Source: Toxonevra muliebris (Eukaryota; Arthropoda; Insecta; Diptera; Pallopteridae). Taken from it: DNA of 64,000 nt. A program made the position numbers and the translations under genes. Positions 32,930-45,500 of the stretch are shown here, one piece after another; the stretch's first letter is position 1; each line of letters opens with the position of its first letter. The notes under the pieces are model-generated. The model did no database searches, had not been told where the DNA came from, and saw only the letters and a list, made by a program, of their open reading frames with translations. The stretch lies in NCBI GenBank assembly GCA_963691655.1, contig OY829327.1:68770079-68834078 (forward strand), read 5' to 3'.

Positions 32930-34022
32930 GGGATATTCACGGGTTAATGCAAATTCTCAAAACTGCAAGTTAATCCGCACTAATGAGTTAATATTGTAGG
33001 GGTTTTTATGGATTGATTGCAAAATGCCATTGAAACGATGCGAAAATGTAAAATTGTGAAATTTACCAGAATTCCAAAAACAAACGAAAGTTTGCAATAT
33101 AATGCAAATTTTGCAATGCTTCAACCACCAGCAAAATTGCGAAAGCACAGTTGTGAAACAGCTGTTTCCATTCTTGATTTTTTAAAAATATAGTTGACTC
33201 CGTAATGAATTTGAAAAAAAGTAAACTTATGAGCCAAAATTAGTACAAAGTACTATCAATATGGAAGACCTCGATAGTCTAGTGGGTAGTGCACTAGACT
33301 TTCATCTGGGAGGTTCGGGTTCGATTCCCGTCTTCGTCTGGTGGTTAATTTTCATAACTTTGTTATATTCACTACCAATATGAAGTGTATGAGAATTATA
33401 AGATAGTGTAAAATGACACACATTGGTTGGTAATGGCAAAACCACCAAGTCGATCAAAAATTGCCACACCGCCGTTCGGCATCGGCGTTAAACTGTAGGT
33501 CCAACTATATGGTATCACATTGTGTCGTTCAGGCCTAAGTGCGCCTCTCGACAGCCACTCTAACTTAACCTAACCTAACTATCAATACGAAATGTTATTA
33601 CTTATGCAAAAACGTTTATTTCATTCGATTTAAATCCAGAATTATGGACAATAAAATATATAAGAAAAAATTGTGGAATTTATTTTGGAAAATCGAAATT
33701 TTGAGATAAGTTTTGTATATTAGCAGCACAAATCTATGTTATTGTTTTTTGTTGGCAAAAAAATCAAAATTTTAATTAAACACTTTTTATGGTTGCTTCT
33801 ATTCGTATCTTGTTTCATACCGAATTCTCAGTGGATATTATCAATATCCAACAAAACTTTTTTTTACAGAAAATTAAAATAAATAACTTTTCATTCTTCT
33901 TTTCGGCATTTGTTTCGCTTTTAAAGTATAAAATTTTTAAAAATATTAAGATTTTTTGTACGATGTTTACGGATTAACGCGGAAAAGACTTACGATATTT
34001 TGCATTAGCTCGTGAATACCCC
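32930..34022. mobile_element. Non-autonomous DNA transposon with TATTCACG-type ends, SINE nested inside
   Basis: The ends GGGATATTCACGGGTTAATG and (inverted) GGGGTATTCACGAGCTAATG match over about 23 bp, flanked by TA (32,928-32,929 and 34,023-34,024). TTTGCAAT-type motifs recur near both ends. No transposase is visible. The TA flanks could instead be the first bases of a TAGGG-type terminus, so the superfamily is undecided. A tRNA-derived SINE sits inside. Confidence 0.7.
33262..33577 (+). mobile_element. tRNA-derived SINE, complete copy
   Basis: The head carries a pol III A-box-like TAGTCTAGTGGGTAG and a perfect B box GGTTCGATTCC (about 33,320). A family-specific body follows, and the tail is TAACTTAACCTAACCTAAC. 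The direct repeat ACTATCAATA at 33,252-33,261 and 33,578-33,587 is the target duplication. A second copy lies at 63,284-63,528 on the other strand. The class depends on a partner LINE for mobility. The partner is unknown and the tail does not match the LINE in this window. Confidence 0.9.
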
Positions 34023-34024
34023 TA

Positions 34025-35596
34025 GTATAATTAAATTTGTTAAAATTGCAATACTTTAGAAGTGAAAAGATGCCGAAAAGACGAATTAATTTTGCCATTC
34101 GTATTCATGTTAATTCAAAACAAGAATCAGCTTAACAAAGAATATTAGTTTTGCAATTAAGCAATTGGTTGAAGCATTACAAAATTTGAAAGATATGCGA
34201 ATTTTCTTGCAATATGTTTGTTTTGAAAATGTAATGAAATCTCGAAATTTCGCATTGCCGCAATGGCCTTTTTAAATTCACTTTAATATCTGAACAATTG
34301 AATCAATTTATTGACCGTTTGAGTAAATCATCTATATATGAATACGGAAGCCTTAACGTAGCATAACGCTCTTTTAACGAGAAAGATGTTATGAAATTGT
34401 TATAGGCTGGTTCTATTTAACTGATTTTTAAAATTGTGCACATTTTTTTTTAAATCTATTAAAAAGAATCTATAAAGTCAAAGTTGAGAATAAAAAGCGA
34501 ATATGCTCAGAAATCGAAGTAGAATCGAAGCACCCATAGCTTTAAAGTCATAAATAAAGTAAAATAGTTTTAAAGCAAAAAAAAAAACCAGAAGCTGCAA
34601 AATTACGCTACGAGTAAAACAATCTTTACAATTTAAACTATTAAACTTGTTTACTATAACTGCATAACTTTATCTTTGCGCCACATTACCCTTTCGAACG
34701 ACACCCACCTCCTTCTCTTCGCCTTTTCCCTATCCCACTACGCTGTTGCAAATTGATTTTTGTCCCACCTTCCGCACAATTTTTATTTGAAATGTATGAA
34801 ATTTTACCGTCTAGCGATTTTCTCCACTTTGCACTTTTCATAATATGGAACTAACAACAACGACAACAACTTAAACTATATAGGGAAGTGTGAGCGGGTG
34901 GTTGTAGAGGTATAACTACATGCTGAATTTTTTATAAAGTTTTCTCTTTTTCTTCATTTTTGCGCAAATTGAAAAACAAATTTATATGGTAGTTTAGTAT
35001 TTTAAAAACGTATTAAACATAAAAGTGGTAAAATGGCAAAATTTTTGCTCGGAAACGGAAATACCGTCCTGAAAGCGGGAATGCTAGAACTGTGCAATAT
35101 TTTTTATATACATACGTATATATTTACATGTACATACATGTGTATGTATTTGTGCAACGCATACGAATTAGACGGCAACAGCAACAACTAACAATGTTGT
35201 TACACCCCTTCAAGTCGTGTAAAAATATTTTTATGCTATAAGGCACCGAAGAGCATAAACTACAATAAATTGTTATCTGTTACGTGAACGTGTAATTTTT
35301 GTAAAAGACAAAAGGCACGATATTTGGCTATGTGCATCAAAAATTCAATTGAATTGTAAAATATTAATTAGATCCGCATTTTATTTTTGATTCTCATCTC
35401 ACATTAATATTTTATATTTCTATGTACCTACATTTTTTCAATTTTACCCTTTTTTCAATGAATGTTGTAGAGAAATTTCGAAGTTAATGCGTCATTTTAA
35501 ATACTTAACAAAATGTCTCTTATTTCCAAACTTTCTTCCAACGCACATGAAAATCAATATGCTGTTAAAGTGAGCTGGTTAATGCACCCTAGCAAC
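34025..35596. other. Intergenic stretch
   Basis: A somewhat GC-richer pyrimidine stretch occurs at 34,684-34,760, but no exon could be supported there. Microsatellite-like TACATACATG occurs near 35,130. Confidence 0.4.
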
Positions 35597-35604
35597 CTCT
35601 AAAG

Positions 35605-36346
35605 CAGAGGTTCTCAACTGTATTCAACCTGCGCAAATATTTTTTCGAATTCGAATTTACAAAAAAATATAACAGATCTACAGAGACAAGAGATTTCTTA
35701 CGTGTGTAGTATTTCGTTGTCACAGCACCTAACAGCTGATCGAGTCAATACCGTATTGTTTCAATTGTGTTTTTATGGTACAAAATCAAAAAGTCAGTGC
35801 GGAGTATTTTTATTTTGTTTGTGCCGGGTAAACTCTTAAAAAAAGGCAAAGTCACAACAGAATCAAATACAGAAAATTTCAACGGATAATTTTAAGGAAT
35901 TTCGTGAAATGGGCGTTCGATTTTCGTTGAAAACCCATTTTCGATTTCCTTGGTCAAAAATTGCTAACAATGGCTAAATAATTTATTTAAAAAACCTGAG
36001 CTGATAGCGGAAACGGACTACGGAATTGTTATTAAAATTTGTTAATCTGTTTAATTAATATTTTAACACAAAAAGTTAGTTCAATATTCTTACATTATGA
36101 ATCCTAAAAAGTGTTTTTTAAAATTGGTGTTTTTCATTGTTTTTTTTTTTTAAATAAATTTTAACTATTTCCCGCATTTTCGGGGTTATAGTTCGATAAG
36201 GAATACATGAAAGAAAAAATTAATTTTTTTGTTATATAAAACATTACAGAGTAAGCAAATATTAATTTATTGAACTGTTTTCGCGCCCCCCTTCAAATCT
36301 GACTACGACCCCCTGGGGGGTGTACCCCACCACTTGAGAACCACTG
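35605..36346. mobile_element. hAT non-autonomous element
   Basis: The termini CAGAGGTTCTCAA and (inverted) CAGTGGTTCTCAA are the typical hAT (Buster/Charlie-like) ends. The flanking 8-bp duplication CTCTAAAG is exact at 35,597-35,604 and 36,347-36,354. The right subterminal region has the palindromic CCCCCTGGGGGGTG often seen in this group. No transposase frame remains in its 742 bp. Confidence 0.92.
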
Positions 36347-36699
36347 CTCTAAAGTTTACTTTTTTTTAAACCACCAATAATATATATTTTCAAAACCTTT
36401 TTAAAAATATTTCGAATAAAATTTTGAATATGATGTGCAAGATAATATGAAACACCAAGTCTCTTTAAAATTTCTCCTGGAAGTGCTTCTTAAGTTAAAC
36501 CCATAAATCTGATCCAATTTGACACACCGTATTCAAAAACTTCTTTTAATCAGTTTTAAAAATTTAAATCACCAGCTGAATAAGATACAAGATACCCATC
36601 ATATCCCAAATTAAATTATTCTTTCTTGACGTTCTAAGAGAAGATTTTCGAAGTCGAATTGACAAGCACATTAAAACTTCTTAAGGGGGTAGTCTGGTA

Positions 36700-37180
36700 G
36701 AATCAAGTATTTTTTTGAAATTTTCTTATTATTTCCATACATAATGTTAAAGAATTAAGTTAATGAAAAAATGTTTTTTCTTGTTTTTTTTTTCAATGAC
36801 TTGCTCACTTAGTAGAGCCGTCTGAACAGATTCTAGCTTAAATCTGGTTGATAAAGATGATAGAATTATGTTTTGTTTCATACGATAAAAAAAGTGAGCT
36901 TTTGTAATTTTTAACCTAATTTTTGCTTAAAAATATGGTTAAATATTGATGAATAACCATATGGCTTGTTCCAACGATAGCCATTATTGTGTGGAATAAG
37001 CCCTCATTTGAGCCTGATCGGTGCACTACTTTTTTTTAATCAATTCAACTATATTAATGCAGGACTCTGTTCAGGCGGCTCAACTAAGTGAACAATCAAC
37101 AAAAAACCAAACAAAAAATATTTTTTATTAGTTTAATACCTTCGATGTATTACTATTATGTATTACTTACGTTGAAAATT
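36700..37180. repeat. Long-arm foldback element
   Basis: TCACTTAGT[AT]GAGCCG[TC]CTG (36,805-36,830) pairs with 37,066-37,091 with two mismatches over 26 bp. Weaker pairing extends outward for roughly 90 bp. A left end GGGGGTAGTCTGGTAGAATC near 36,685 may be the terminus. No right terminus was found. Confidence 0.6.
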
Positions 37181-37944
37181 TGATTTTCTTTCCCTTCCTT
37201 GCCTTCTTTTCTACCCTGGAGCTCCAATTTTTTTTTTTGTATTTTCGTACTGTACATATAACCAAGAATATATATACACACATTCTTTTGAAGAAACTTT
37301 AAGTGTGTATTCTTGTTCTTGGAAATATACACTATCGGAAAATTCAATAAAAAAATTTGGTAAAAATTTACTCTTGTTGTTTAGGAATTTTTGCGTAAAA
37401 GTTTTCTGTTTTAATTAGAGTAGGCTGACGTACTAATTTTGGCAGTACAAGTACTGATTTTCATGGATTTTTTTTCTAATTGTAATTTTCAAATGTTGAT
37501 TATAAAATTGTGAAATCAGTACACAACTCTACTGATTTTCGGATTTTGTATAGTTGTAGTACTCATTTTTCTCAATCTATATCTTAAAAAATCTATAAAT
37601 TGTGTACATCTTAATAACATTTTTAATCAAAAATTGCCTTTTAATGAATTTATTACTTTAAATTTTTTTAATGAAAATGTACATAAAAAAATTGGTTTAA
37701 TAAAAAATTTAATGAATGCTTTGAGTAGTGGTTTTGAGTGGCAGAAAAAAAGCCCTAAGATAAATAAAATAGGTCATGCAAAGGCTAAGGACTTTAGATC
37801 GATTAGTCTGTATTGAAAACATGTTAAAGTTCACTTTTTGGAGGAAAGAAAGAAGCAGTGATTTTGGAAAGTGAGCTTATAATTAAAAGCAAAAATGCAG
37901 TTTCTATTCAATTTGGCAGAACTTTCCACTTTCATTTCATTCTA

Positions 37945-37967
37945 TTTATTTATATTTATTTTTTATT
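37945..37967 (-). terminator. Cluster of AATAAA poly(A) signals downstream of cpo
   Basis: Three AATAAA hexamers on the minus strand lie about 530-550 nt after the TAA of the last cpo exon. They are the first canonical ones in that direction. In sequence this AT-rich such hexamers also arise by chance. Confidence 0.35.
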
Positions 37968-38496
37968 TCACATAATTTGAAATTGGAAACAATTCTAAAA
38001 ATAATTTAAAACGTAGATATGTAAAATTTTAGCGCTATGTATTAAGAGAAGTTCAATTACATTTGAACCAAGTGCTTTTTTGTCAGGTACAACAATAAAT
38101 ATTTAGATATAGTCGGAATTTTTAGAAATTGAAATTTTACTAACCAGAAAAGACTACAAAGTTTTCAGTCTTAATTTGTAAGAGTTTAAAATGAACGATA
38201 TTTTTGAATAGGTTAAGGTTTGTTCTATTGTTATCATAATTTAGATAAATATTAGTATTATTAGTAATAAAATTTTTTTTACACTAAACCATCGAAAAGT
38301 TTTCAGTTAATAAAATATTTGTTACATGAAAGTTTGAATGAATATTGCGTGTGCGAAAAAAAACCATTACCAAAACGTCTTAAAATGTGTAAAAAAAAAA
38401 AAAAAATTAAATGAAAAGAAAATTAATAAATTATCTACATTAAATATAAATAGAAAATAAAAATATTATCGATATGAAAAATCAAAAGAAAAATGT

Positions 38497-39574
38497 TTAT
38501 CGAAATTTATCGACGACAATACGTACGTCTCTAAAAAGATGATTTTGGTGCTGAGTTTGATGAAGTTGGTGCTGTAGTGAATTTACAACAACAGTAGGCG
38601 GTGGTGGTAGTGCAGTAGAACGATTATTAACAACATTATTATTGACAATATTATTGATATTATTAGTATTGATATTATTATTAGTGGTGGTGGTTGTGCT
38701 AGTAAAAATTGTTGCTAACGATGAGGCTGACATTGGCGAACCGGAGACAGATGAAGGGGTAACAGCGGACATTGCCGATACTGATGGAATTGTTGCAGCA
38801 ATGAAATGTTGTTGCTGTGCATGTTGTGGTGGCAATAGAGTATGCTGCTGATGTTGCAAATGATGCTGAAGTGGCTGAAGTTGTTGTTGCTGCTGTTGAT
38901 GTTGATAACCATTCAATATTATTAGCTGTGGTTGCTGTTGTAATTGCTGTTGGTGCTGTTGATTAATAATAGCCATTGCTGTTGGAGCTGGAGTGGCAGC
39001 AATATTTGCGCCTAGCATTTGTGTTGCTGCTGCAACATTTAAAGCATTTGTTGTTTGTTTTTGTATTGCTAAAGCTAGATTACTGTTGCAATTGCTATTG
39101 ATAATGTTGCTGTTGTTGTTGTTGTTGTTGATGATGCTGTTGTTTTTATTCAAATATTTAATGCCACCGCTGTTGCCATTGTTGTTATTGTGGTTGTTGT
39201 TATTGCCATTACCAATTATTATTGTTGGTGTATCATTAATCATTTTCGTTTTGGCAAACTCAATGCGTATTGAGCCGCGATCTGATGAAAGTAGATATTT
39301 GCCCTGCAATTGTTGCATGGCTGTGGCAGCACTAATGGCATCTTTAAACTCAATAAATGCCACTGGATGACTAACGTTGGCGGCGTTGTTGTTGTTGCTG
39401 TTAATATTATTTGCTGCCATTGCTGCTTGATTTATTGATGATGTTGTTGCATTAGAAGTGGTAGAAGTTGTGCTTGTAGAAGTAGTAGTAGAAGTGGTAT
39501 TTGTGGTAGTAGTAGTAGAAGTGATATTGTGCGAACCCTTTGTGTGCATTCGTAGGCGACAAAAGCCAGGCATA
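38497..39574 (-). CDS. cpo: cpo exon: second half of RRM2 plus Gln/Asn-rich C-terminus
   Basis: The acceptor TTTGCACAG precedes T ATG CCT; with the AG from the previous exon this makes Ser and continues [18 protein letters not shown]. About 55 Ser/Thr/Asn/Ala residues then intervene before [19 protein letters not shown] and [15 protein letters not shown], which complete the RRM fold. The insert falls in the loop between beta 2 and beta 3. It stays open, but a donor-like GGGTTCGC and an acceptor-like AACGTTAG at its borders leave a small intron possible. The remaining 240 or so residues are Asn- and Gln/His-rich with a Pro-rich segment ([12 protein letters not shown]) and end VVDKFR at TAA 38,499-38,497. 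The frame is uninterrupted for 1,078 nt. Confidence 0.85.
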
Positions 39575-42500
39575 CTGTGCAATTTTTTTTTTGTTGTATA
39601 TATATATATATATTTATTTGATTTTAAAAATTATTTATACAATAAGGTTATGATTATAATTATTAATTGTTTTTGATATATATATGAATGGTATTTAATA
39701 AATAAAGTGAGATTATAAACAAATTAAAAAAGTTCAACAAGAGATAAAATAAAAATCGTTATACGAAAATTTTCACTTTCGGCTAAAAATGTGGTATCTC
39801 CGAGCTCGAATACTTATGCGGTTTTGTGAGGATATCTTATTTTGTTTGAGATTTTTGTACTCAATCGTCGACTCATACGTAAAAATGGAAATTCTCTTAA
39901 ATTTTGTAATTAAATAAATTTCCTAAAAATAGAAATTGACTATTTTCGACATGCTGAAGAGATTATTATGGTTCAGGAATCGCTGATAATTTCGTAGCAT
40001 TGTTGGCGAATGTGTTCGTTCGAGTAGAATTCACTGCTGCCAACAAAATAAAAAAAAATTCTGACAAATGTCAAAAATAAAAATGTCGTTTGTTTACATT
40101 TGAAATTAGTGAAAAATAGTGAAAACATTTGAATAATGATCAGTAATGTGGATTTGCTTTTGAGGAGGGCCATAATATTGCAGAAAGCAATATAAGAAGA
40201 TTATGGAGGAATAACAGGGATAGTTCAAGTCCTCTACAAGCCCTCAGCAAAGGTGCTTTTTTGTTTCTTTTGGACAAAGTAAAAGACTCATTTTCATCTT
40301 AGCGAACTTTATCAATTCCGCCTATTGAAGCTAGCCTGTGCGCTTGATGGCAATTACCAAAAAAGTGTGAGCAACGATTTCGAGTTGGGCAAAATCTTTA
40401 TCTGGTGTTATAAGTTGCGTGGACGGGACGCATATTGGTATTGTTAATTAAAAATTATACCAAATTCGTCAACTTATCACACAAAATTTTCACTTGCCAG
40501 TTTTTGAAGTTTGTGTTGAACCATACTTTTTTTCATTCGCCAGATTTTGATAGTTGTGGCGAATGAAATTTGCTTAGTGTATATTCGTAAATCTTTATTT
40601 TTTTAAATTTGGGTGTTCAGGGCTGGCTTGGGGCAGGGCGAGCAAGGCGGATGAACATTTTTTTTCTGTGTATTTTTACTTTTTACACGAATTATGCCAT
40701 TTTAGGAGGTTTGAATGAAAAATATGTTCAATTTTTTTGTTCATCCAAACCTTCTAAAATTGGATAATACGTGTAGAAAAGCAAAAGTAAACAGAAAAAA
40801 CAATTTTCATCTATGAACCCCTCTTTATAAAATTTTCAAAAACAAAGATTTACGAATACACACGAAGCTTGGCCTGACCCTACCAAATTTTGTACAGATT
40901 AGTGATCAGCGGCTAATAATATTCTAAAAAAAAGTCTCATTTTGTTGTACAGTGCAATTAAATGGATACGAAATTCTACGGCTAGAAATTTAGTTCCAGG
41001 TATTGCTCGCATTTTATTTGCTCATGAGTGGAAGGGTTCAAGAAGCTGCTGTGTCCTAACATTGTTATTACTATAAAATTATAAATAAAACATTAATTTT
41101 CGTAAATAAGTTAACTGAAGATGAAAAAATAACTGTAGGCAGAATAGTGTTTAAATAAAATAGAAATCATTATTTGGTGTTTTCTTTTTAACGTCAACAA
41201 GTGCAAGTGAGATGTTATTATTATCTTTCAGTGTAATAAATAATTTTGTTTTTGCTTTATAAATAATGTAAATATTTTCGAGTAAATATTTTAAAATCTG
41301 TGTGGCTATGAATTTGGTGCAATCGGAAACTTAAGAAAATATAATTTTAACTTTTTATTTAATTTGAGGTTGAATTCAAAAGTTCTTCCATAAAAATAAG
41401 ATTTTAAAGAAGAGAATTGAAGCGTTTACTCAAGTGTATTTAATTAAGATAAGCTTCAGGTTTTGTACTCACCTAGAGAATACCTCCTTCAATTCATGTT
41501 CTGAAACGAATTGCCCCAAATTGGCTACAAATAATGTCGAGCATGGAGCATTTGCAGCAATTGGTGGATTAGCCGGATGCGATGGATTATTCGTAGAACC
41601 GACTGGACTCGCTAGAGCGGGACTTGATAAAAAATGATGATGAGTTGGTGGTCCTTGTGGTCCCTGTGGACCAGTAGCAGCAGCGCCTGGTGGTAGACCA
41701 GCAGCTGCAGCAGCAGCGGCTGCAGCAGACATGTGCATAGCAGTTGGATGAATTGCGTTTGTAGTTTGATGATGTTGCGGCATTGTCATTTGAGTCTTCA
41801 GCGGAGAATGGAAAAGGCTCATATTTACACTTATGGTAGATAAAATATTTGAACTCACTTGATGCATAGGCTGCTCCATTACTTTATCTGTATTTAGTCA
41901 GAGATAAGAGCGTACTGGCACCTGTGGATGCAGTGCCGGATGTACTAATGTTGCATGCTGTAATGCAGCAGCTCCGGGTAAATCACCGGCAGCCGCCGAA
42001 TAGGCTAAAGGATGATGCCATAATTCCGGTCCGCCTGGAAAGAATGGTCCGCCCAAATCTAAGTGATTTGCATTGGAAAGAAGAAAATTGTCTTTGTTAG
42101 AGAACAATTTTGTTGTGTGTGGTTGGGTGAGAATAAAAATGGAAATTTATTAAAAAATATAAAAGAATAAACTAAAATATTTTTACATATTTTGTTATAT
42201 ACTATATAATTTTATTATTTATTTATTTATTTATTTATAATTACGTGAATGTACTATGTATGGATAAATTTGCCAATTATATGTAGTAATTATTGACAAA
42301 AGAGCGCAGCTGTCTTAAATTCTTACTAGTTTTTTAGTTTTTTCTTTGAGATAGTAAACTTTATAGTAAGGCAGTTAAAATTTGTAATACCTATGAATGG
42401 AATTAAAGTGGAAACCTACTCGCACAAAAAAATAGTTTGCTTCGTAAGTCTTGAACTCAGTTTGAATGGATGATTTGACAAATATAGTAGTAGCAAGCAT

Positions 42501-45500
42501 TTAAATAGGGGAGCAAGTTGTAGAGTTACCCGTGGTTCACACAATCGTATTTCCTACTAGAATTCAAGATATTTAAATTATGTAGAATCACACATATATC
42601 AGTCCTCTGACATTAAACAGGAATCGATGAAATGACTTGAGTCACCGTCATTTACTTGTTTGAATTATTATTTAGTTTCTCTTTAATGCCCTAAAATATT
42701 TCGTTATAAAGCCAAAAGTATTGCAGCAGAGGACACAAACATGAAGATCCATATTTGGCTTCTACTACTACTATGCTAATTCTGTGTAATAAATTTGTAA
42801 ATAAACTAATGCATTAATTTGAAAAACAATTTATTGCAATCTAAATTTGTATTGAAAACAATTCTCAAATATTCGATGCGGTATATAGGGGAAGCGCGTG
42901 TAAGTTGGACCTGTGTGTAAGTAGGGCCACGGACTTTTCGGTATGTTAATGTACGCATGAACGGTTTTCGGTATGTTTTGTGAAAGTGTTTTATATTTTC
43001 TTTGTCAGAGTTAGTGCGGTAGCCATTATGTGAAGTTTTATTTTCAAAAAATATTTTCCGATAAGTCAACGAATCTTTTTTTTATTGAATTTTCGATGTA
43101 ATTTTGTCTGGGCGATTGCAGTTTTTTTTTCGCATTATGAATTCTTGATGATGATACAGCAAATTTATAAAGTTGGGACAGATGGAAAAAAGCTGAAAAT
43201 GTGTTTCTCAGTCACTTTAAAGTTGGGAGATTTTGCAATTTTAAAACATATCTGCGAAAAAGTGAAAGCGAATCCGAACTGTTGATTTCGATGTATTGTT
43301 CAAAGCCGTCAAAAGCATGTTCTTTGAAAAATGGAGCGGTAACGCTTATAAAATTCTGCGAACGAGTTTTCAACGCTATTGTGGAAAGTTTATGAAAAAA
43401 TACCCCGACTTTAATAGTATTTCTGATGGCACTGTAATCGATCAATTCAATTTCGTGCTTTTTAAACTCCTTTATTTATTGCAGTTTGATTTATTCCGTT
43501 TTTGTACTTCTTTACAAAGTTTAATTGAATGAACAATTTATATCAAGAGAAAAAAACATAAAATTTAAATTTGTGCGACATTATTGGTTTCCTTCCTTTA
43601 ATTTCAAATAATTCATAAATTTTCAGCCCTAATTTTTATACTGTATGATTTGTCGATGGGAGAAAGTCTGATGATTCGTGATTTCAAGTGATGGCCCCGC
43701 AACAAGCATTTTGAGAAAGCAGTTTTTTTTAATGGAGATGGAAGCTATTATATCAGGTATCTTGGGTAAATATTTAGCTTTCAGCAATACTAACAAGAAT
43801 CAGTCACAAGTATTAGTGGGGAAAAACTAGATTTTTTGTGGTCAGTCAAAGTTATGTCCAACTTAAACGCACTCTCCTATGAATTAATCCTAAAAAATTC
43901 TGTACACTAAATTTGAATTGTTCCTGAAATTTAATGCAAATAAATTTATATTTGCATTATTAATGGTAACGCTTAGCTCTAAATTTAAAGATAAAGTCAT
44001 CGTGGTTAGTTAAGATAGATTAAAGGTTCATCGACTTATGTATAGTTAAATTTCCAGTACGTAGAACGTTTATTTGAAACATAATAACTCTACCACTCTC
44101 GTAGGATTTTTTTGTTTATTCTAAAGGAATTATCTTTTTGATCAATTGAAAGGGTTCAAATAGGAATAATATATATCAGAAAAATGTTGCTTCTAATATT
44201 TTAGTACAGGTCACTGAATATTAGAAAGCCCCAAATTAAGTTTTAGTATAATAAGTTAATCAAATTAACTATAAAACCACATATTTTCTATTTTGCTAAG
44301 TAGAATATAGTTTTGGTTTGAAAAATTCTTTTGGAAAAAATTTAAAATATTCATAAGTTTTTTAAAAATTTTAATCTTTTTCTTACGAAAACTGAAAGAT
44401 AAAATTTTTTTATTTAAATAAATATAAAGAGTTAATATGTTCTACAAGAATATTCTGCTGAAAATTTTACTATTGCTGAGTACTCCAGCTATCTTAAATA
44501 CAAAACTAACAAAAATTTGCCAATACAGGGCAAACTTCAAACCCGCGTAAAACAAAAATCAGATGTAAGCTTTCAAAACGCCAGAACGCGTATTTTTTTG
44601 GGGTCTGTAAGAATTTTTTCATTTTTTTTTATTTGTTTTAACAAAGTTTACTTTGTTTTTTTGTGTTGTGCTGCGTTATCAGTAGAGGGAACATTCTATA
44701 AAAAGTTGTTCATTCCAAAGGAGTCTTAAACAGAGACTTCGGCTTAGAGAGGAAAAACGTTGCCCTTGTGGAAGTTCAGTGTTTCCCCCCAACTACTCTA
44801 TATTGAATTACCAGCAATGAAACTAAATAATGTTTCACTTAATTTATTGTCACTTATTTTTAATATGAAATTATTCAGTTTTTTTAATGACGAAAAAAAA
44901 ATGACACAAACATTTCAGAGAAAGAAATCAAGGAGGACAGTTTTGCTTGTAAGTTTTTCTGCTTCTTTTCTTTTGTAGGCAATAAGTGCAAATTTAGTTT
45001 CTATTGTTGTTTACTTAAATATAAAAAATAAATAAATAGCATAATGCGCATTAATAACTTTAAGAGTGTTTTATTTAAAAAAAAAATTTTTGAAGGGAAA
45101 TTCTTCAAGTGTGTTCCATTGTACATGTTTACTTTTGTGTATGTGTGTTGAGTGTGTGTGTTCAAGTGTAAGAGTGTAAGTGGTTGATTGTGGTGTACCA
45201 CGTGATAACAGTGCAAACATATTGCTCAGGACTTTTATTTTGATTTAAGGATCATATTTATTTTTTATTTTTGTCATTGTATTGAGTTGAGGTGCTCTTC
45301 AAAGCAGTTTTTGGTAGGAAAAGTGTTTTTCATTTTATTGTAAGTTATAAGTTATAAATATATAGGAAAATTTAAGTGCGCCTTTGTCATTTGTTTCATA
45401 CACATACATATACTATAAATATACATATAAATGTATCTATATACATACATATATATATGTATATATATAACATATTATTTATTTATACATATACTACGTT

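Larger units (their letters stand above)
36355..38496. other. cpo 3' flank / possible 3' UTR
   Basis: Directly downstream of the TAA of the last cpo exon. It contains the inverted-repeat element and the candidate poly(A) signals listed separately, and no further gene. Confidence 0.45.

Noticed and set aside
33262..33345. Possible tRNA gene (perfect B box)
   Set aside because: No cloverleaf with proper acceptor stem and anticodon arm. It is the head of a dispersed element with target duplications.
33556..33577. CCTAA repeats resembling the insect telomere repeat TTAGG
   Set aside because: Only two to three units, at the tail of a SINE and found again at the tail of the second copy, so they belong to the SINE.
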